This document shows, piece after piece, positions 41,151-53,700 of a stretch of DNA of 64,000 nt (its first letter is position 1; each line of letters begins with the position of its first letter). Origin of the DNA: Hydractinia symbiolongicarpus (taxonomy: Eukaryota > Cnidaria > Hydrozoa > Anthoathecata > Hydractiniidae); NCBI RefSeq assembly GCF_029227915.1, contig NC_079877.1, positions 33,503,851-33,567,850 of the forward strand, read 5' to 3'. Made by a program: the position numbers and the translations under genes. The notes beneath the pieces are model-generated. The model was not told where the DNA came from. It was given only the letters and a program-made list of their open reading frames with translations, and did not search any database.

Positions 41151-43020
41151 AAATGAAAACACTTTTGAAAACTACAAGTCTCATGCGTTTTAGTGGTGAA
41201 AAGATACTTTAAAAAATCGTTTTGGAAATGAGTTTACTCACAGGGTACTTTCTTTGTATACATTCGACTATACGGGCCAAACCCGGGATTTACGTGAAAT
41301 CGCGGGTTTTCGTTTGCCGGCGATTAAACTTCTTTTATTCAGCTTCTCATCAAAAATCAAAACACTTTTGAAAACTACAAGTCTCATGCGTTTTAGTGGT
41401 GAAAAAATAATTTAAAAAATCGTTCTGGAAATGAGTTTACTCACAGGGTACTTTCTTTGTATACTTTTGACTATACGGGCCAAGCCCGGGATTTACGGGA
41501 AATCGCGGGTTTTCGTTTGCCGGCGATTAAACCTCTTTCAATAAAGGTCTCATCAAAAATGAAAACATTTTTGAAAACTACAAGTCTCACGCGTTTTAGT
41601 GGTGAAAAAATAATATAAAAAATCGTTCGGGAAATGAGTTTACTCCCTGGGTACTTTCTTTGTATACTTTTGACTATACGGGCCAAGCCCGGGATTTACG
41701 GGAAATCGCGGGTTTTCGTGTGCAGGCGATTAAACTTCTTTTATTCAGCGTCCCATCAAAAATGAAAACATTTTTGAAAACTACAAGTCTCATGCGTTTT
41801 AGTGGTGAAAAAATAATATAAAAAATCGTTTGGGAAATCAGTTTACTCACAGGGTACTTTCTTTGTATACATTCGACTATACGGGCCAAACCCGGGATTT
41901 ACGGGAAGTCGCGGGTTTTCGTTTGCCGGCGATTAAACCACTTTCATTAAGCGTCTCATAAAAAATAAAAACATTTCTGAAAACTACAAGTCTTATGCGT
42001 TTTAGTGGTGAAAAATATATTAAAAAATCGTTCTGGAAATGAGTTTACTCACAGGCTACTTTCTTTGTATACTTTTGACTATACGGGCCAAGCCCGGGAT
42101 TTACGGGAAATCGCGGGTTTTCGTTTGCCGGAGATTAAACCTCTTTCAATAAGCGTCTCATCAAAAATGAAATCATTTTTGAAAACTACAAGTCTCTCGC
42201 GTTTTAGTGGTGAAAAAATAATATAAAAAATCGTTCGGGAAATGAGTTTACTCCCTGGGTACTTTCTTTGTATACATTCGACTATACGGGCCAAACCCGG
42301 GATTTACGGGAAGTCGCGGGTTTTCGTTTGCCGGCGATTAAACCACTTTTATTAAGGGTCTCATAAAAAATAAAAACATTTCTGAAAACTACAAGTCTTA
42401 TGCGTTTTAGTGGTGAAAAAATATATTAAAAAATTGTTCTGGAAATGAGTTTACTCACAGGGTGCTTTCTTTGTATACTTTTGACTATACGGGCCAAGCC
42501 CGGGATTTACGGAAAATCGCGGGTTTTCGTTTGCCGGAGATTAAACCTTTTTCAATAAGCGTCTCATCAAAAATGAAAACATTTTTGAAAACTACAAGTC
42601 TCACGCGTTTTAGTGGTGAAAAAATAATATAAAAAATCGTTCGGGAAATGAGTTTACTCCCTGGGTACTTTCTTTGTATACTTTTGACTATACGGGCCAA
42701 GCCCGGGATTTACGGGAAATCGCGGGTTTTCGTTTGCCGGCGATTAAACTTCTTTTATTCAACGTCTCATCAAAAATGAAAACACTTTTTAAAACTACAA
42801 GTCTCACTCCTTTTAGTGGTTAAAAAATAATTTACAAAATCGTTCGGGAAATGACTTTACTTCCTGGGTACTTCATTTGTATACTTTTGACTATACGGGC
42901 CCAGTCCGTGATTTACGGGAAATCGCGGGTTTTCGTGTGCAGGCGATTAAACTTCTTTTATTCAGCGTCCCATCAAAAATGAAAACATTTTTGAAAACTA
43001 CAAGTCTCATGCGTTTTAGT

Positions 43021-46000
43021 GGTGAAAAAATAATATAAAAAATCGTTTGGAAAATCAGTTTACTCCCTGGGTACTTTCTTTGTATACTTTTGACTATACG
43101 GGCCGAGTTCGGGGTTTACGGGAAATGGCGGGTTTTCGTTTGCCGGCGATTAAACTTCTTTTAATCAGCGTCTCATCAAAAATGAAAACATTTTTGAAAA
43201 CTACAAGTCTCATGCGTTTTATTGGCGAAAATATACTTTAAAAAATCGTTTTGGAAATGAGTTTACTCACAGGGTACTTTCTTTGTATACATTCGACTAT
43301 ACGGGCCAAACCCGGGATTTACGGGAAATCGCGGGTTTTCGTTTGCCGGCGATTAAACCACTTTCATTAAGCGTCTCATAAAAAATAAAAACATTTCTGA
43401 AAACTACAAGTCTTATGCGTTTTAGTGGTGAAAAAATATATTAAAAAATCGTTCTGGAAATGAGTTTACTCACAGGGTACTTTCTTTGTATACTTTTGAC
43501 TATACGGGCCAAGCCCGGGATTTACGGGAAATCGCGGGTTTTCGTTTGCCGGCGATTAAACCTCTTTCAATAAGCGTCTCATCAAAAATGAAAACATTTT
43601 TGAAAACTACAAGTCTCATGCGTTTTAGTGGTGAAAAAATAATATAAAAAATCGTTTGGAAAATCAATTTACTTCCTGGGTACTTTCTTTGTATACTTTT
43701 GACTATACGGGCCGAGTTCGGGGTTTACGGGAAATGGCGGGTTTTCGTTTGCCGGCGATTAAACTTCTTTTAATCAGCGTCTCATCAAAATTGAAAACAT
43801 TTTTGAAAACTACAAGTCTCATGCGTTTTATTGGCGAAAATATACTTTAAAAAATCGTTTTGGAAATGAGTTTACTCACAGGGTACTTTCTTTGTATACA
43901 TTCGACTATACGGGCCAAACCCGGGATTTACGGGAAATCGCGGGTTTTCGTTTGCCGGCGATTAAACCACTTTCATTAAGCGTCTCATAAAAAATAAAAA
44001 CATTTCTGAAAACTTCAAGTCTTATGCGTTTTAGTGGTGAAAAAATATATTAAAAAATCGTTCTGGAAATGAGTTTACTCACAGGGTACTTTCTTTGTAT
44101 ACTTTTGACTATACGGGCCAAGCCCGGGATTTACGGGAAATCGCGGGTTTTCGTTTGCCGGCGATTAAACCTCTTTCAATAAGCGTCTCATCAAAAATGA
44201 AAACATTTTTGAAAACTACAAGTCTCATGCGTTTTAGTGGTGAAAAAATAATATAAAAAATCGTTTGGGAAATCAGTTTACTCCATGGGTACTTTCTTTG
44301 TATACTTTTGACTATACGGGCCGAGTTCGGGGTTTACGGGAAATGGCGGATTTTCGTTTGCCGGCGATTAAACTTCTTTTAATCAGCGTCTCATCAAAAA
44401 TGAAAACATTTTTGAAAACTACAAGTCTCATGCGTTTTAGTGGTGAAAATATACTTTAAAAAATCGTTTTGGAAATGAGTTTACTCACAGGGTACTTTTT
44501 TTGTATACATTCGACTATACGGGCCAAACCCGGGATTTACGGGAAATCGCAGTTTTTCGTTTGCCGGCGATTAAACCACTTTCATTAAGCGTCTCATCAA
44601 AAATGAAAACATTTTTGAAAACTACAAGTCTCATGCGTTTTAGTGGTGAAAAAATAATATAAAAAATCGTTTGGGAAATCAGTTTACTCCCTGGATACTT
44701 TCTTTGTATACTTTTGACTATACGGGCCGAGTTCGGGGTTTACGGGAAATGGCGGGTTTTCGTTTGCCGGCGATTAAACTTCTTTTAATCAGCGTCTCAT
44801 CACAAATGAAAACATTTTTGAAAACTACAAGTCTCAAGCGTTTTAGTGGTGAAAAAATAATATAAAAAATCGTTTGGGAAATCAGTTTACTCCCTGGGTA
44901 CTTTCTTTGTATACTTTTGACTATACGGGCCGAGTTCGGGGTTTACGGGAAATGGCGGGTTTTCGTTTGCCGGCGATTAAACTTCTTTTAATCAGCGTCT
45001 CATCAAAAATGAAAACATTTTTGAAAACTACAAGTCTCATGCGTTTTAGTGGTGAAAATATACTTTAAAAAATCGTTTTGGAAATGAGTTTACTCACAGG
45101 ATACTTTCTTTGTATACATTCGACTATACGGGCCAAACCCGGGATTTACGGGAAATCGCGGGTTTTCGTTTGCCGGCGATTAAACCACTTTCATTAATCG
45201 TCTCATCAAAAATGAAAACATTTTTGAAAACTAAAAGTCTCATGCGTTTTAGTGGTGAAAAAATAATATAAAAAATCGTTTGGGAAATCAGTTTACTCCC
45301 TGGGTACTTTCTTTGTATACTTTTGACTATACGGGCCGAGTTCGGGGTTTACGGGAAATGGCGGGTTTTCGTTTGCCGGCGATTAAACTTCTTTTAATCA
45401 GCGTCTCATCAAAAATGAAAACATTTTTGAAAACTACAAGTCTCATGCGTTTTAGTGGTGAAAAGATACTTTAAAAAATCGATTTGGAAATGAGTTTACT
45501 CACAGGGTACTTTCTTTGTATACATTCGACTATACGGGCCAAACCCGGGATTTACGGGAAATCGCAGGTTTTCGTTTGCCGGCGATTAAACCACTTTCAT
45601 TAAGCGTCTCATCAAAAATAAAAACATTTCTGAAAACTACATGTCTTATGCGTTTTAGTGGTGAAAAAATAATTTAAAAAATCGTTCTGGAAATGAGTTT
45701 ACTCACAGGGTACTTTCTTTGTATACTTTTGACTATACGGGCCAAGCCCGGGATTTACGGGAAATAACGGGTTTTCGTTTGCCAGCGATTAAACCTCTTT
45801 CAATAAGCGTCTCATCAAAAATGAAAACCTTTTTGAAAACTACAAGTCTCATGCGTTTTAGTGGTGAAAAAATAATATAAAAAATCGTTTGGGAGATCAG
45901 TTTACTCCCTGGGTACTTTCTTTGTATACTTTTGACTATACGGGCCGAGTTCGGGGTTTACGGGAAATGGCGGGTTTTCGTTTGCCGGCGATTAAACTTC

Positions 46001-46084
46001 TTTTAATCAGCGTCTCATTAAAAATGAAGACATTTTTGAAAACTACAAGTCTCATGCGTTTTATTGGTGAAAAGATACTTTAAA
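43021..46084. repeat. A-B-C monomer region with 609-bp trimers
   Basis: Three monomer types can be told apart. A has ccctgggtac, ccgagttcgggg and cttttaatcagcg. B has ttttggaaatgag, cattcgac, ccaaacccggg and cactttcattaagcg. C has ttctggaaatgag, ttttgac, ccaagcccggg and ctctttcaataagcg. From 43,047 the order reads A B C A B C A B A A B A B C A. A units start at 43,047, 43,656, 44,265, 44,671, 44,874, 45,280 and 45,889. The first trimers are exactly 609 bp, the spacing then loosens, and the same order recurs in the right copy. Confidence 0.82.
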
Positions 46085-46319
46085 AAATCGTTTTGGAAAT
46101 GAGTTTACTCACAGGGTACTTTCTTTGTATACTTTTGATTATACGGGCCAAGCCCGGGATGTACAGGAAATCGCGGGTTTTCGTTTGCCGGCGATTAAAC
46201 CTCTTTCATTAAGCGTCTCATCAAAAATGAAAACATTTTTGAAAACTACAAGTCTCATGCATTTTAGTGGTGAAAAAATAATTTAAAAAATCGTTCGGGA
46301 AATGAGTTTACTCCCTGGG

Positions 46320-47710
46320 TACTTCATTTGTCTACTTTTGACTATGCGGGCCCAGTCCGGGATTTACGGGAAATCGCGAGTTTTCGTATGCCGGCGATTA
46401 AACTTCTTTTATTCAGCGTCCCATCAGAAATGAAAACATTTTTGAAAACTACAAGTCTCATGCGTTTTAGTGGGGAAAAGATCCTTTAAAAAATCGTTTT
46501 GGAAATGAGTTTACTCACAGGGTTCTTTCTTTGTATACATTCGACTATACGGGCCAAACCCGGGATTTACGGGAAATCGCGGGTTTTCGTTTGCCGGCGA
46601 TTAAACCACTTTCATTAGGCGTCTCATCAAAAATGAAAACATTTTTGAAAACTACAAGTCTCATGCGTTTTAGTGGTGAAAAAATAATATAAAAAATCGT
46701 TTGCGAAATCAGTTTACTCCCTGGGTACTTTCTTTTTATACTTTTGACTATACGGGCCGAGTTCGGGGTTTACGGGAAATGACGGGTTTTCGTTTGCCGG
46801 CGATTAAACTTCTTTTAATCAGCGTCTCATCAAAAATGAAAACATTTTTGAAAACTACAAGTCTCATGCGTTTTAATGGTGAAAAGATACTTTAAAAAAT
46901 CGTTTTGGAAATGAGTTTACTCGCAGGGTACTTTCTTTGTATACATTCGACTATACGGGCCAAACCCGGGATTTACGGGAAATCGCAGGTTTTCGTTTGC
47001 CGGCGATTAAACCACTTTCATTAAGCGTCTCATCAAAAATAAAAACATTTCTGAAAACTACAAGTCTTATGCGTTTTAGTGGTGAAAAAATAATTTAAAA
47101 AATCGTTCTGGAAATGAGTTTACTCACAGGGTACTTTCTTTGTATACTTTTGACTATACGGGCCAAGCCCGGGATTTACGGGAAATCGCGGGTTTTCGTT
47201 TGCCAGCGATTAAACTTCTTTTATTCAGCGTCTCATCAAAAATGAAAACACTTTTGAAAACTACAAGTCTTATGCGTTTTAGTGGTGAAAAAATAATTTA
47301 CAAAATCGTTCGGGAAATGAGTTTACTCCCTGGGTACTTCATTTGTATACTTTTGACTATACGGGCCCAGTCCGGGATTTACGGGAAATCGCGGGTTTTC
47401 GTGTGCAGGCGATTAAACTTCTTTTATTCAGCGTCCCATCAAAAATGAAAACATTTTTGAAAACTACAAGGCTCATGCGTATTAGTGGTGAAAAAATAAT
47501 ATAAAAAATCGTTTGGGAAATCAGTTTACTCCCTGGGTACTTTCTTTGTATACTTTTGACTATACGGGCCGAGTTCGGGGTTTACGGGAAATGGCGGGTT
47601 TTCGTTTGCCGGCGATTAAACCTCTTTTAATCAGCGTCTCATCAAAAATGAAAACATTTCTGAAAACTACAAGTCTCATGCGTTTTAGTGGTGAAAAAAT
47701 AATTTAAAAA
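46320..47710. repeat. Mixed monomers between the two large copies
   Basis: This stretch follows the A-B-C region and precedes the right-hand large copy. It includes monomers with acttcatttgtctac (46,321) and acttcatttgtatac (about 47,337), and gggcccagtccggg units found again just before the gap at about 60,961. It also holds B-, C- and A-like units, for example A-like at 46,701 and 47,513. The sequence at 60,934-61,000 matches 46,321-46,387, so the array inside the gap may continue like this stretch. Confidence 0.7.
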
Positions 47711-50700
47711 ATCGTTCGGGAAATCAGTTTACTCCCTGGGTACTTTCTTTACATACATTCTACTATACGAGCCAAGCCCGGGATTTACGGGAAATCGCGG
47801 GTTTTCGTTTGCCGGCGATTAAACTTCTTTTATTCAGCGTCTCATCAAAAATGAAAACACTTTTGAAAAGTACGAGTCTCACGCGTTTTAGTGGTGAAAG
47901 AATAATTTAAAAAATCCTTCGGGAAATGAGTTTACTCCCTGGGTACTTTCTTTGTATACTTTTGACTATACTGGCCAAGCCCGGGATTTACGGGAAATCG
48001 CGGGTTTTCGTTTGCCGGCGATTGAACTTCTTTTATTCAGCGTCTCATCAAAAATGAAAACATTTTTGAAAACTACAAGTCTTATGCGTTTTAGTGGTGA
48101 AAAAATAATTTAAAAAATCGTTCTGGAAATGAGTTTACTCACAGGGTACTTTCTTTGTATACTTTTGACTATACGGGCCAAGCCCGGGATTTACGGGAAA
48201 TCGCGGATTTTCGTTTGCCGGCGATTAAACTTCTTTTATTCAGCTTCAAATCAAAAATGAAAACACTTTTGAAAACTACAAGTCTCATGCGTTTTAGTGG
48301 TGAAAAGATAATTTAAAAAATCGTTTTGGAAATGAGTTTTCTCACAGGGTACTTTCTTTGTATACATTCGACTATACGGGCCAAGCCCGGGATTTACGGG
48401 AAATCGCGGGTTTTCGTTTGCCGGCGATTAAACCACTTTCATTAAGCGTCTCATCAAAAATGAAAACATTTTTGAAAACTACAAGTCTCATGCGTTTTAG
48501 TGGTGAAAAAATAATTTAAAAAATAGTTCGGGAAATGAGTTTACTCCCTGGGTACTTTCTTTGCATACTTTTGACGATGCGGGCCGAGTCCGGGATTTAC
48601 CGGAAATGGCGGATTTTCATTTGCCGGCGATTAAACTTCTTTTATTCAGCGTCTCATCAAAAATGAAAACATTTCTGAAAACTACAAGTCTCATGCGTTT
48701 TAGTGGTGAAAAAATAATTTAAAAAATCGTTCGGGAAATCAGTTTACGCCCTGGGTACTTTCTTTATATACATTCAACTATACGGGCCAAGCCCGGGATT
48801 TACGGGAAATCGCGGGTTTTCGTTTGCCGGCGATTAAACTTCTTTTATTCAGCGTCTCATCAAAAATGAAAACACTTTTGAAAACTACAAGTCTCACGCG
48901 TTTTAGTGGTGAAAAAATAATTTAAAAAATCGTTCGGGAAATGAGTGTACTCCCTGGGTACTTTCTTTGTATACTTTTGACTATACGGGCCAAGCCCGGG
49001 ATTCACGGGAAATCGCGGGTTTTCGTTTGCCGGCGATTAAACTTCTTTTATTCAGCGTCTCATCAAAAATGAAAACACTTTTGAAAACTACAAGTCTCAT
49101 GCGTTTTAGTGGTGAAAAGATACTTTAAAAAATCGTTTGGGAAATGAGTTTACTCACAGGGTACTTTCTTTGTATACTTTTGACTATACGGACCCAGTCC
49201 CGGATTTACGGGAAATCGCGGGTTTTCGTGTGCAGGCGATTAAACTTCTTTTATTCAGCGTCTCATCAAAAAGGAAAACACTTTTGAAAACTACAAGTCT
49301 CACGCGTTTTAGTGGTGAAAAAATAATTTAAAAAATCGTTCGGGAAATCAGTTTACTCCCTGGGAACTTTCTTTGTATACTTTTGACTATACGGGCCGAG
49401 TTCGGGGTTTACGGGAAATCGCGGGTTTTCGTTTGCCGGCAATTAAACTTCTTTTATTCAGCGTCTCATCAAAAATGAAAACATTTTTGAAAACTACAAG
49501 TCTCATGCGTTTTAGTGGTGAAAAGATACTTTAAAAAATCGTTTGGGAAATGAGTTTACTCACAGGGTACTTTCTTTGTATACTTTTGACTATACGGACC
49601 CAGTCCGGGATTTACGGGAAATCGCGGGTTTTCGTGTGCAGGCGATTAAACTTCTTTTATTCAGCGTCTCATCAAAAAGGAAAACACTTTTGAAAACTAC
49701 AAGTCTCACGCGTTTTAGTGGTGAAAAAATAATTTAAAAAATCGTTCGGGAAATCAGTTTACTCCCTGGGAACTTTCTTTGTATACTTTTGACTATACGG
49801 GCCGAGTTCGGGGTTTACGGGAAATCGCGGGTTTTCGTTTGCCGGCGATTAAACTTCTTTTATTCAGCTTCTCATCAAAAATGAAAACACTTTTGAAAAC
49901 TACAAGTCTCATGCGTTTTAGTGGTGAAAATATACTTTAAATTACGTTTTGGAAATGAGTTTTCTCACAGGGTACTTTCTTTGTATACATTCGACTATAC
50001 GGGCCAAGCCCGGGATTTACGGGAAATCGCGGGTTTTCGTTTGCCGGCGATTAAACCACTTTCATTAAGCGTCTCATCAAAAATGAAAACACTTTTGAAA
50101 ACTACAAGTCTCATGCGTTTTAGTGGTGAAAAAATAATTTAAAAAATAGTTCGGGAAATGAGTTTACACCTTGGGTACTTTCTTTGTATACTTTTGACGA
50201 TGCGGGCCGAGTCCGGGATTTACGGGAAATGGCGGGTTTTCATTTGCCGGCGATTAAACTTCTTTTATTCAGCGTCTCATCAAAAATGAAAACATTTCTG
50301 AAAACTACAAGTCTCATGCGTTTTAGTGGTGAAAAAATAATTTAAAAAATTGTTCGGGAAATAAGTTTACGCCCTGGGTACTTTCTTTATATACATTCAA
50401 CTATACGGGCCAAGCCCGGGGTTTACGGGAAATCGCGGGTTTTCGTTTGCCGGCGATTAAACTTCTTTTATTCAGCGTCTCATCAAAAATGAAAACACTT
50501 TTGAAAACTACAAGTCTCATGCGTTTTAGTGGTAAAAAAATAATTTAAAAAATCGTTCGGGAAATCAGTTTACGCCCTGGGTACTTTCTTTGTATACATT
50601 CAACTATACGGGCCAAGCCCGGGATTTACGGGAAATGGCGGGTTTTCGTTTGCCGGCGATTAAACTTCTTTTATTCAGCGTCTCATCAAAAATGAAAACA

Positions 50701-53700
50701 CTTTTGAAAACTACAAGTCTCACGCGTTTTAGTGGTGAAAAAATAATTTAAAAAATCGTTCGGGAAATCAGTTTACGCCCTGGGTACTTTCTTTATATAC
50801 ATTCAACTATACGGGCCAAGCCCGGGATTTACGGGAAATCGCGGGTTTTCGTTTGCCGGCGATTAAACTTCTTTTATTCAGCGTCTCATCAAAAATGAAA
50901 ACATTTCTGAAAACTACAAGTCTCATGCGTTTTAGTGGTGAAAAAATAATTTAAAAAATCGTTCGGGAAATCAGTTTACGCCCTGGGTACTTTCTTTATA
51001 TACATTCAACTATACGGGCCAAGCCTGGGATTTACGGGAAATCGCGGGTTTTCGTTTGCCGGCGATTAAACTTCTTTTATTCAGCGTCTCATCAAAAATG
51101 AAAACACTTTTGAAAACTACAAGTCTCACGCGTTTTAGTGGTGAAAAAATAATTTAAAAAATCGTTCGGGAAATGAGTGTACTCCCTGGGTACTTTCTTT
51201 GTATACTTTTGACTATACGGACCCAGTCCGGGATTTACGGGAAATCGCGGGTTTTCGTGTGCAGGCGATTAAACTTCTTTTATTCAGCGTCTCATCAAAA
51301 AGGAAAACACTTTTGAAAACTACAAGTCTCACGCGTTTTAGTGGTGAAAAAATAATTTAAAAAATCGTTCGGGAAATCAGTTTACTCCCTGGGAACTTTC
51401 TTTGTATACTTTTGACTATACGGGCCGAGTTCGGGGTTTACGGGAAATCGCGGGTTTTCGTTTGCCGGCAATTAAACTTCTTTTATTCAGCGTCTCATCA
51501 AAAATGAAAACATTTTTGAAAACTACAAGTCTCATGCGTTTTAGTGGTGAAAAGATACTTTAAAAAATCGTTTGGGAAATGAGTTTACTCACAGGGTACT
51601 TTCTTTGTATACTTTTGACTATACGGACCCAGTCCGGGATTTACGGGAAATCGCGGGTTTTCGTGTGCAGGCGATTAAACTTCTTTTATTCAGCGTCTCA
51701 TCAAAAAGGAAAACACTTTTGAAAACTACAAGTCTCACGCGTTTTAGTGGTGAAAAAATAATTTAAAAAATCGTTCGGGAAATCAGTTTACTCCCTGGGA
51801 ACTTTCTTTGTATACTTTTGACTATACGGGCCGAGTTCGGGGTTTACGGGAAATCGCGGGTTTTCGTTTGCCGGCGATTAAACTTCTTTTATTCAGCTTC
51901 TCATCAAAAATGAAAACACTTTTGAAAACTACAAGTCTCATGCGTTTTAGTGGTGAAAATATACTTTAAATTACGTTTTGGAAATGAGTTTTCTCACAGG
52001 GTACTTTCTTTGTATACATTCGACTATACGGGCCAAGCCCGGGATTTACGGGAAATCGCGGGTTTTCGTTTGCCGGCGATTAAACCACTTTCATTAAGCG
52101 TCTCATCAAAAATGAAAACACTTTTGAAAACTACAAGTCTCATGCGTTTTAGTGGTGAAAAAATAATTTAAAAAATAGTTCGGGAAATGAGTTTACACCT
52201 TGGGTACTTTCTTTGTATACTTTTGACGATGCGGGCCGAGTCCGGGATTTACGGGAAATGGCGGGTTTTCATTTGCCGGCGATTAAACTTCTTTTATTCA
52301 GCGTCTCATCAAAAATGAAAACATTTCTGAAAACTACAAGTCTCATGCGTTTTAGTGGTGAAAAAATAATTTAAAAAATTGTTCGGGAAATAAGTTTACG
52401 CCCTGGGTACTTTCTTTATATACATTCAACTATACGGGCCAAGCCCGGGGTTTACGGGAAATCGCGGGTTTTCGTTTGCCGGCGATTAAACTTCTTTTAT
52501 TCAGCGTCTCATCAAAAATGAAAACACTTTTGAAAACTACAAGTCTCATTCGTTTTAGTGGTAAAAAAATAATTTAAAAAATCGTTCGGGAAAACAGTTT
52601 ACGCCCTGGGTACTTTCTTTGTATACATTCAACTATACGGGCCAAGCCCGGGATTTACGGGAAATGGCGGGTTTTCGTTTGCCGGCGATTAAACTTCTTT
52701 TATTCAGCGTCTCATCAAAAATGAAAACACTTTTGAAAACTACAAGTCTCACGCGTTTTAGTGGTGAAAAAATAATTTAAAAAATCGTTCGGGAAATCAG
52801 TTTACGCCCTGGGTACTTTCTTTATATACATTCAACTATACGGGCCAAGCCCGGGATTTACGGGAAATCGCGGGTTTTCGTTTGCCGGCGATTAAACTTC
52901 TTTTATTCAGCGTCTCATCAAAAATGAAAACACTTTTGAAAACTACAAGTCTCATGCGTTTTAGTGGTGAAAAGATACTTTAAAAAATCGTTTTGGAAAT
53001 GAGTTTACTCACAGGGTACTTTCTTTGTATACATTCGACTATACGGGCCAAACCCGGGATTTACGTGAAATCGCGGGTTTTCGTTTGCCGGCGATTAAAC
53101 TTCTTTTATTCAGCTTCTCATCAAAAATCAAAACACTTTTGAAAACTACAAGTCTCATGCGTTTTAGTGGTGAAAAAATAATTTAAAAAATCGTTCTGGA
53201 AATGAGTTTACTCACAGGGTACTTTCTTTGTATACTTTTGACTATACGGGCCAAGCCCGGGATTTACGGGAAATCGCGGGTTTTCGTTTGCCGGCGATTA
53301 AACCTCTTTCAATAAAGGTCTCATCAAAAATGAAAACATTTTTGAAAACTACAAGTCTCACGCGTTTTAGTGGTGAAAAAATAATATAAAAAATCGTTCG
53401 GGAAATGAGTTTACTCCCTGGGTACTTTCTTTGTATACTTTTGACTATACGGGCCAAGCCCGGGATTTACGGGAAATCGCGGGTTTTCGTGTGCAGGCGA
53501 TTAAACTTCTTTTATTCAGCGTCCCATCAAAAATGAAAACATTTTTGAAAACTACAAGTCTCATGCGTTTTAGTGGTGAAAAAATAATATAAAAAATCGT
53601 TTGGGAAATCAGTTTACTCACAGGGTACTTTCTTTGTCTACATTCGACTATACGGGCCAAACCCAGGATTTACGGGAAGTCGCGGGTTTTCGTTTGCCGG

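Larger units (their letters stand above)
20166..42790. repeat. Middle mosaic satellite domain
   Basis: The monomers are still 203 bp but the arrangement is a patchwork of overlapping duplications with no single period. The segment at 21,480-22,790 recurs at 31,390-32,700 (offset 9,912). They share the long T run attaaactttttttttcagc at 22,291 and 32,203. The segment at about 26,440-30,280 recurs at about 32,713-36,550 (offset 6,269). Later parts are covered by separate entries. Monomers carrying cggacccagtccgg first appear here, at about 29,930. Confidence 0.85.
34723..46390. repeat. Near-12-kb duplication, left copy
   Basis: This segment is the left member of the largest duplication seen. 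It matches the right copy at offsets of 12,988 (34,723 to 47,711 and 36,149 to 49,137), 11,771 (37,366 to 49,137 through 42,485 to 54,256), 11,365 (43,656 to 55,021) and 11,974 (44,671 to 56,645 and 45,889 to 57,863). The steps between offsets are 1,217, 406 and 609 bp, all six, two or three monomers. Aligned parts differ by only scattered substitutions. Confidence 0.88.
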
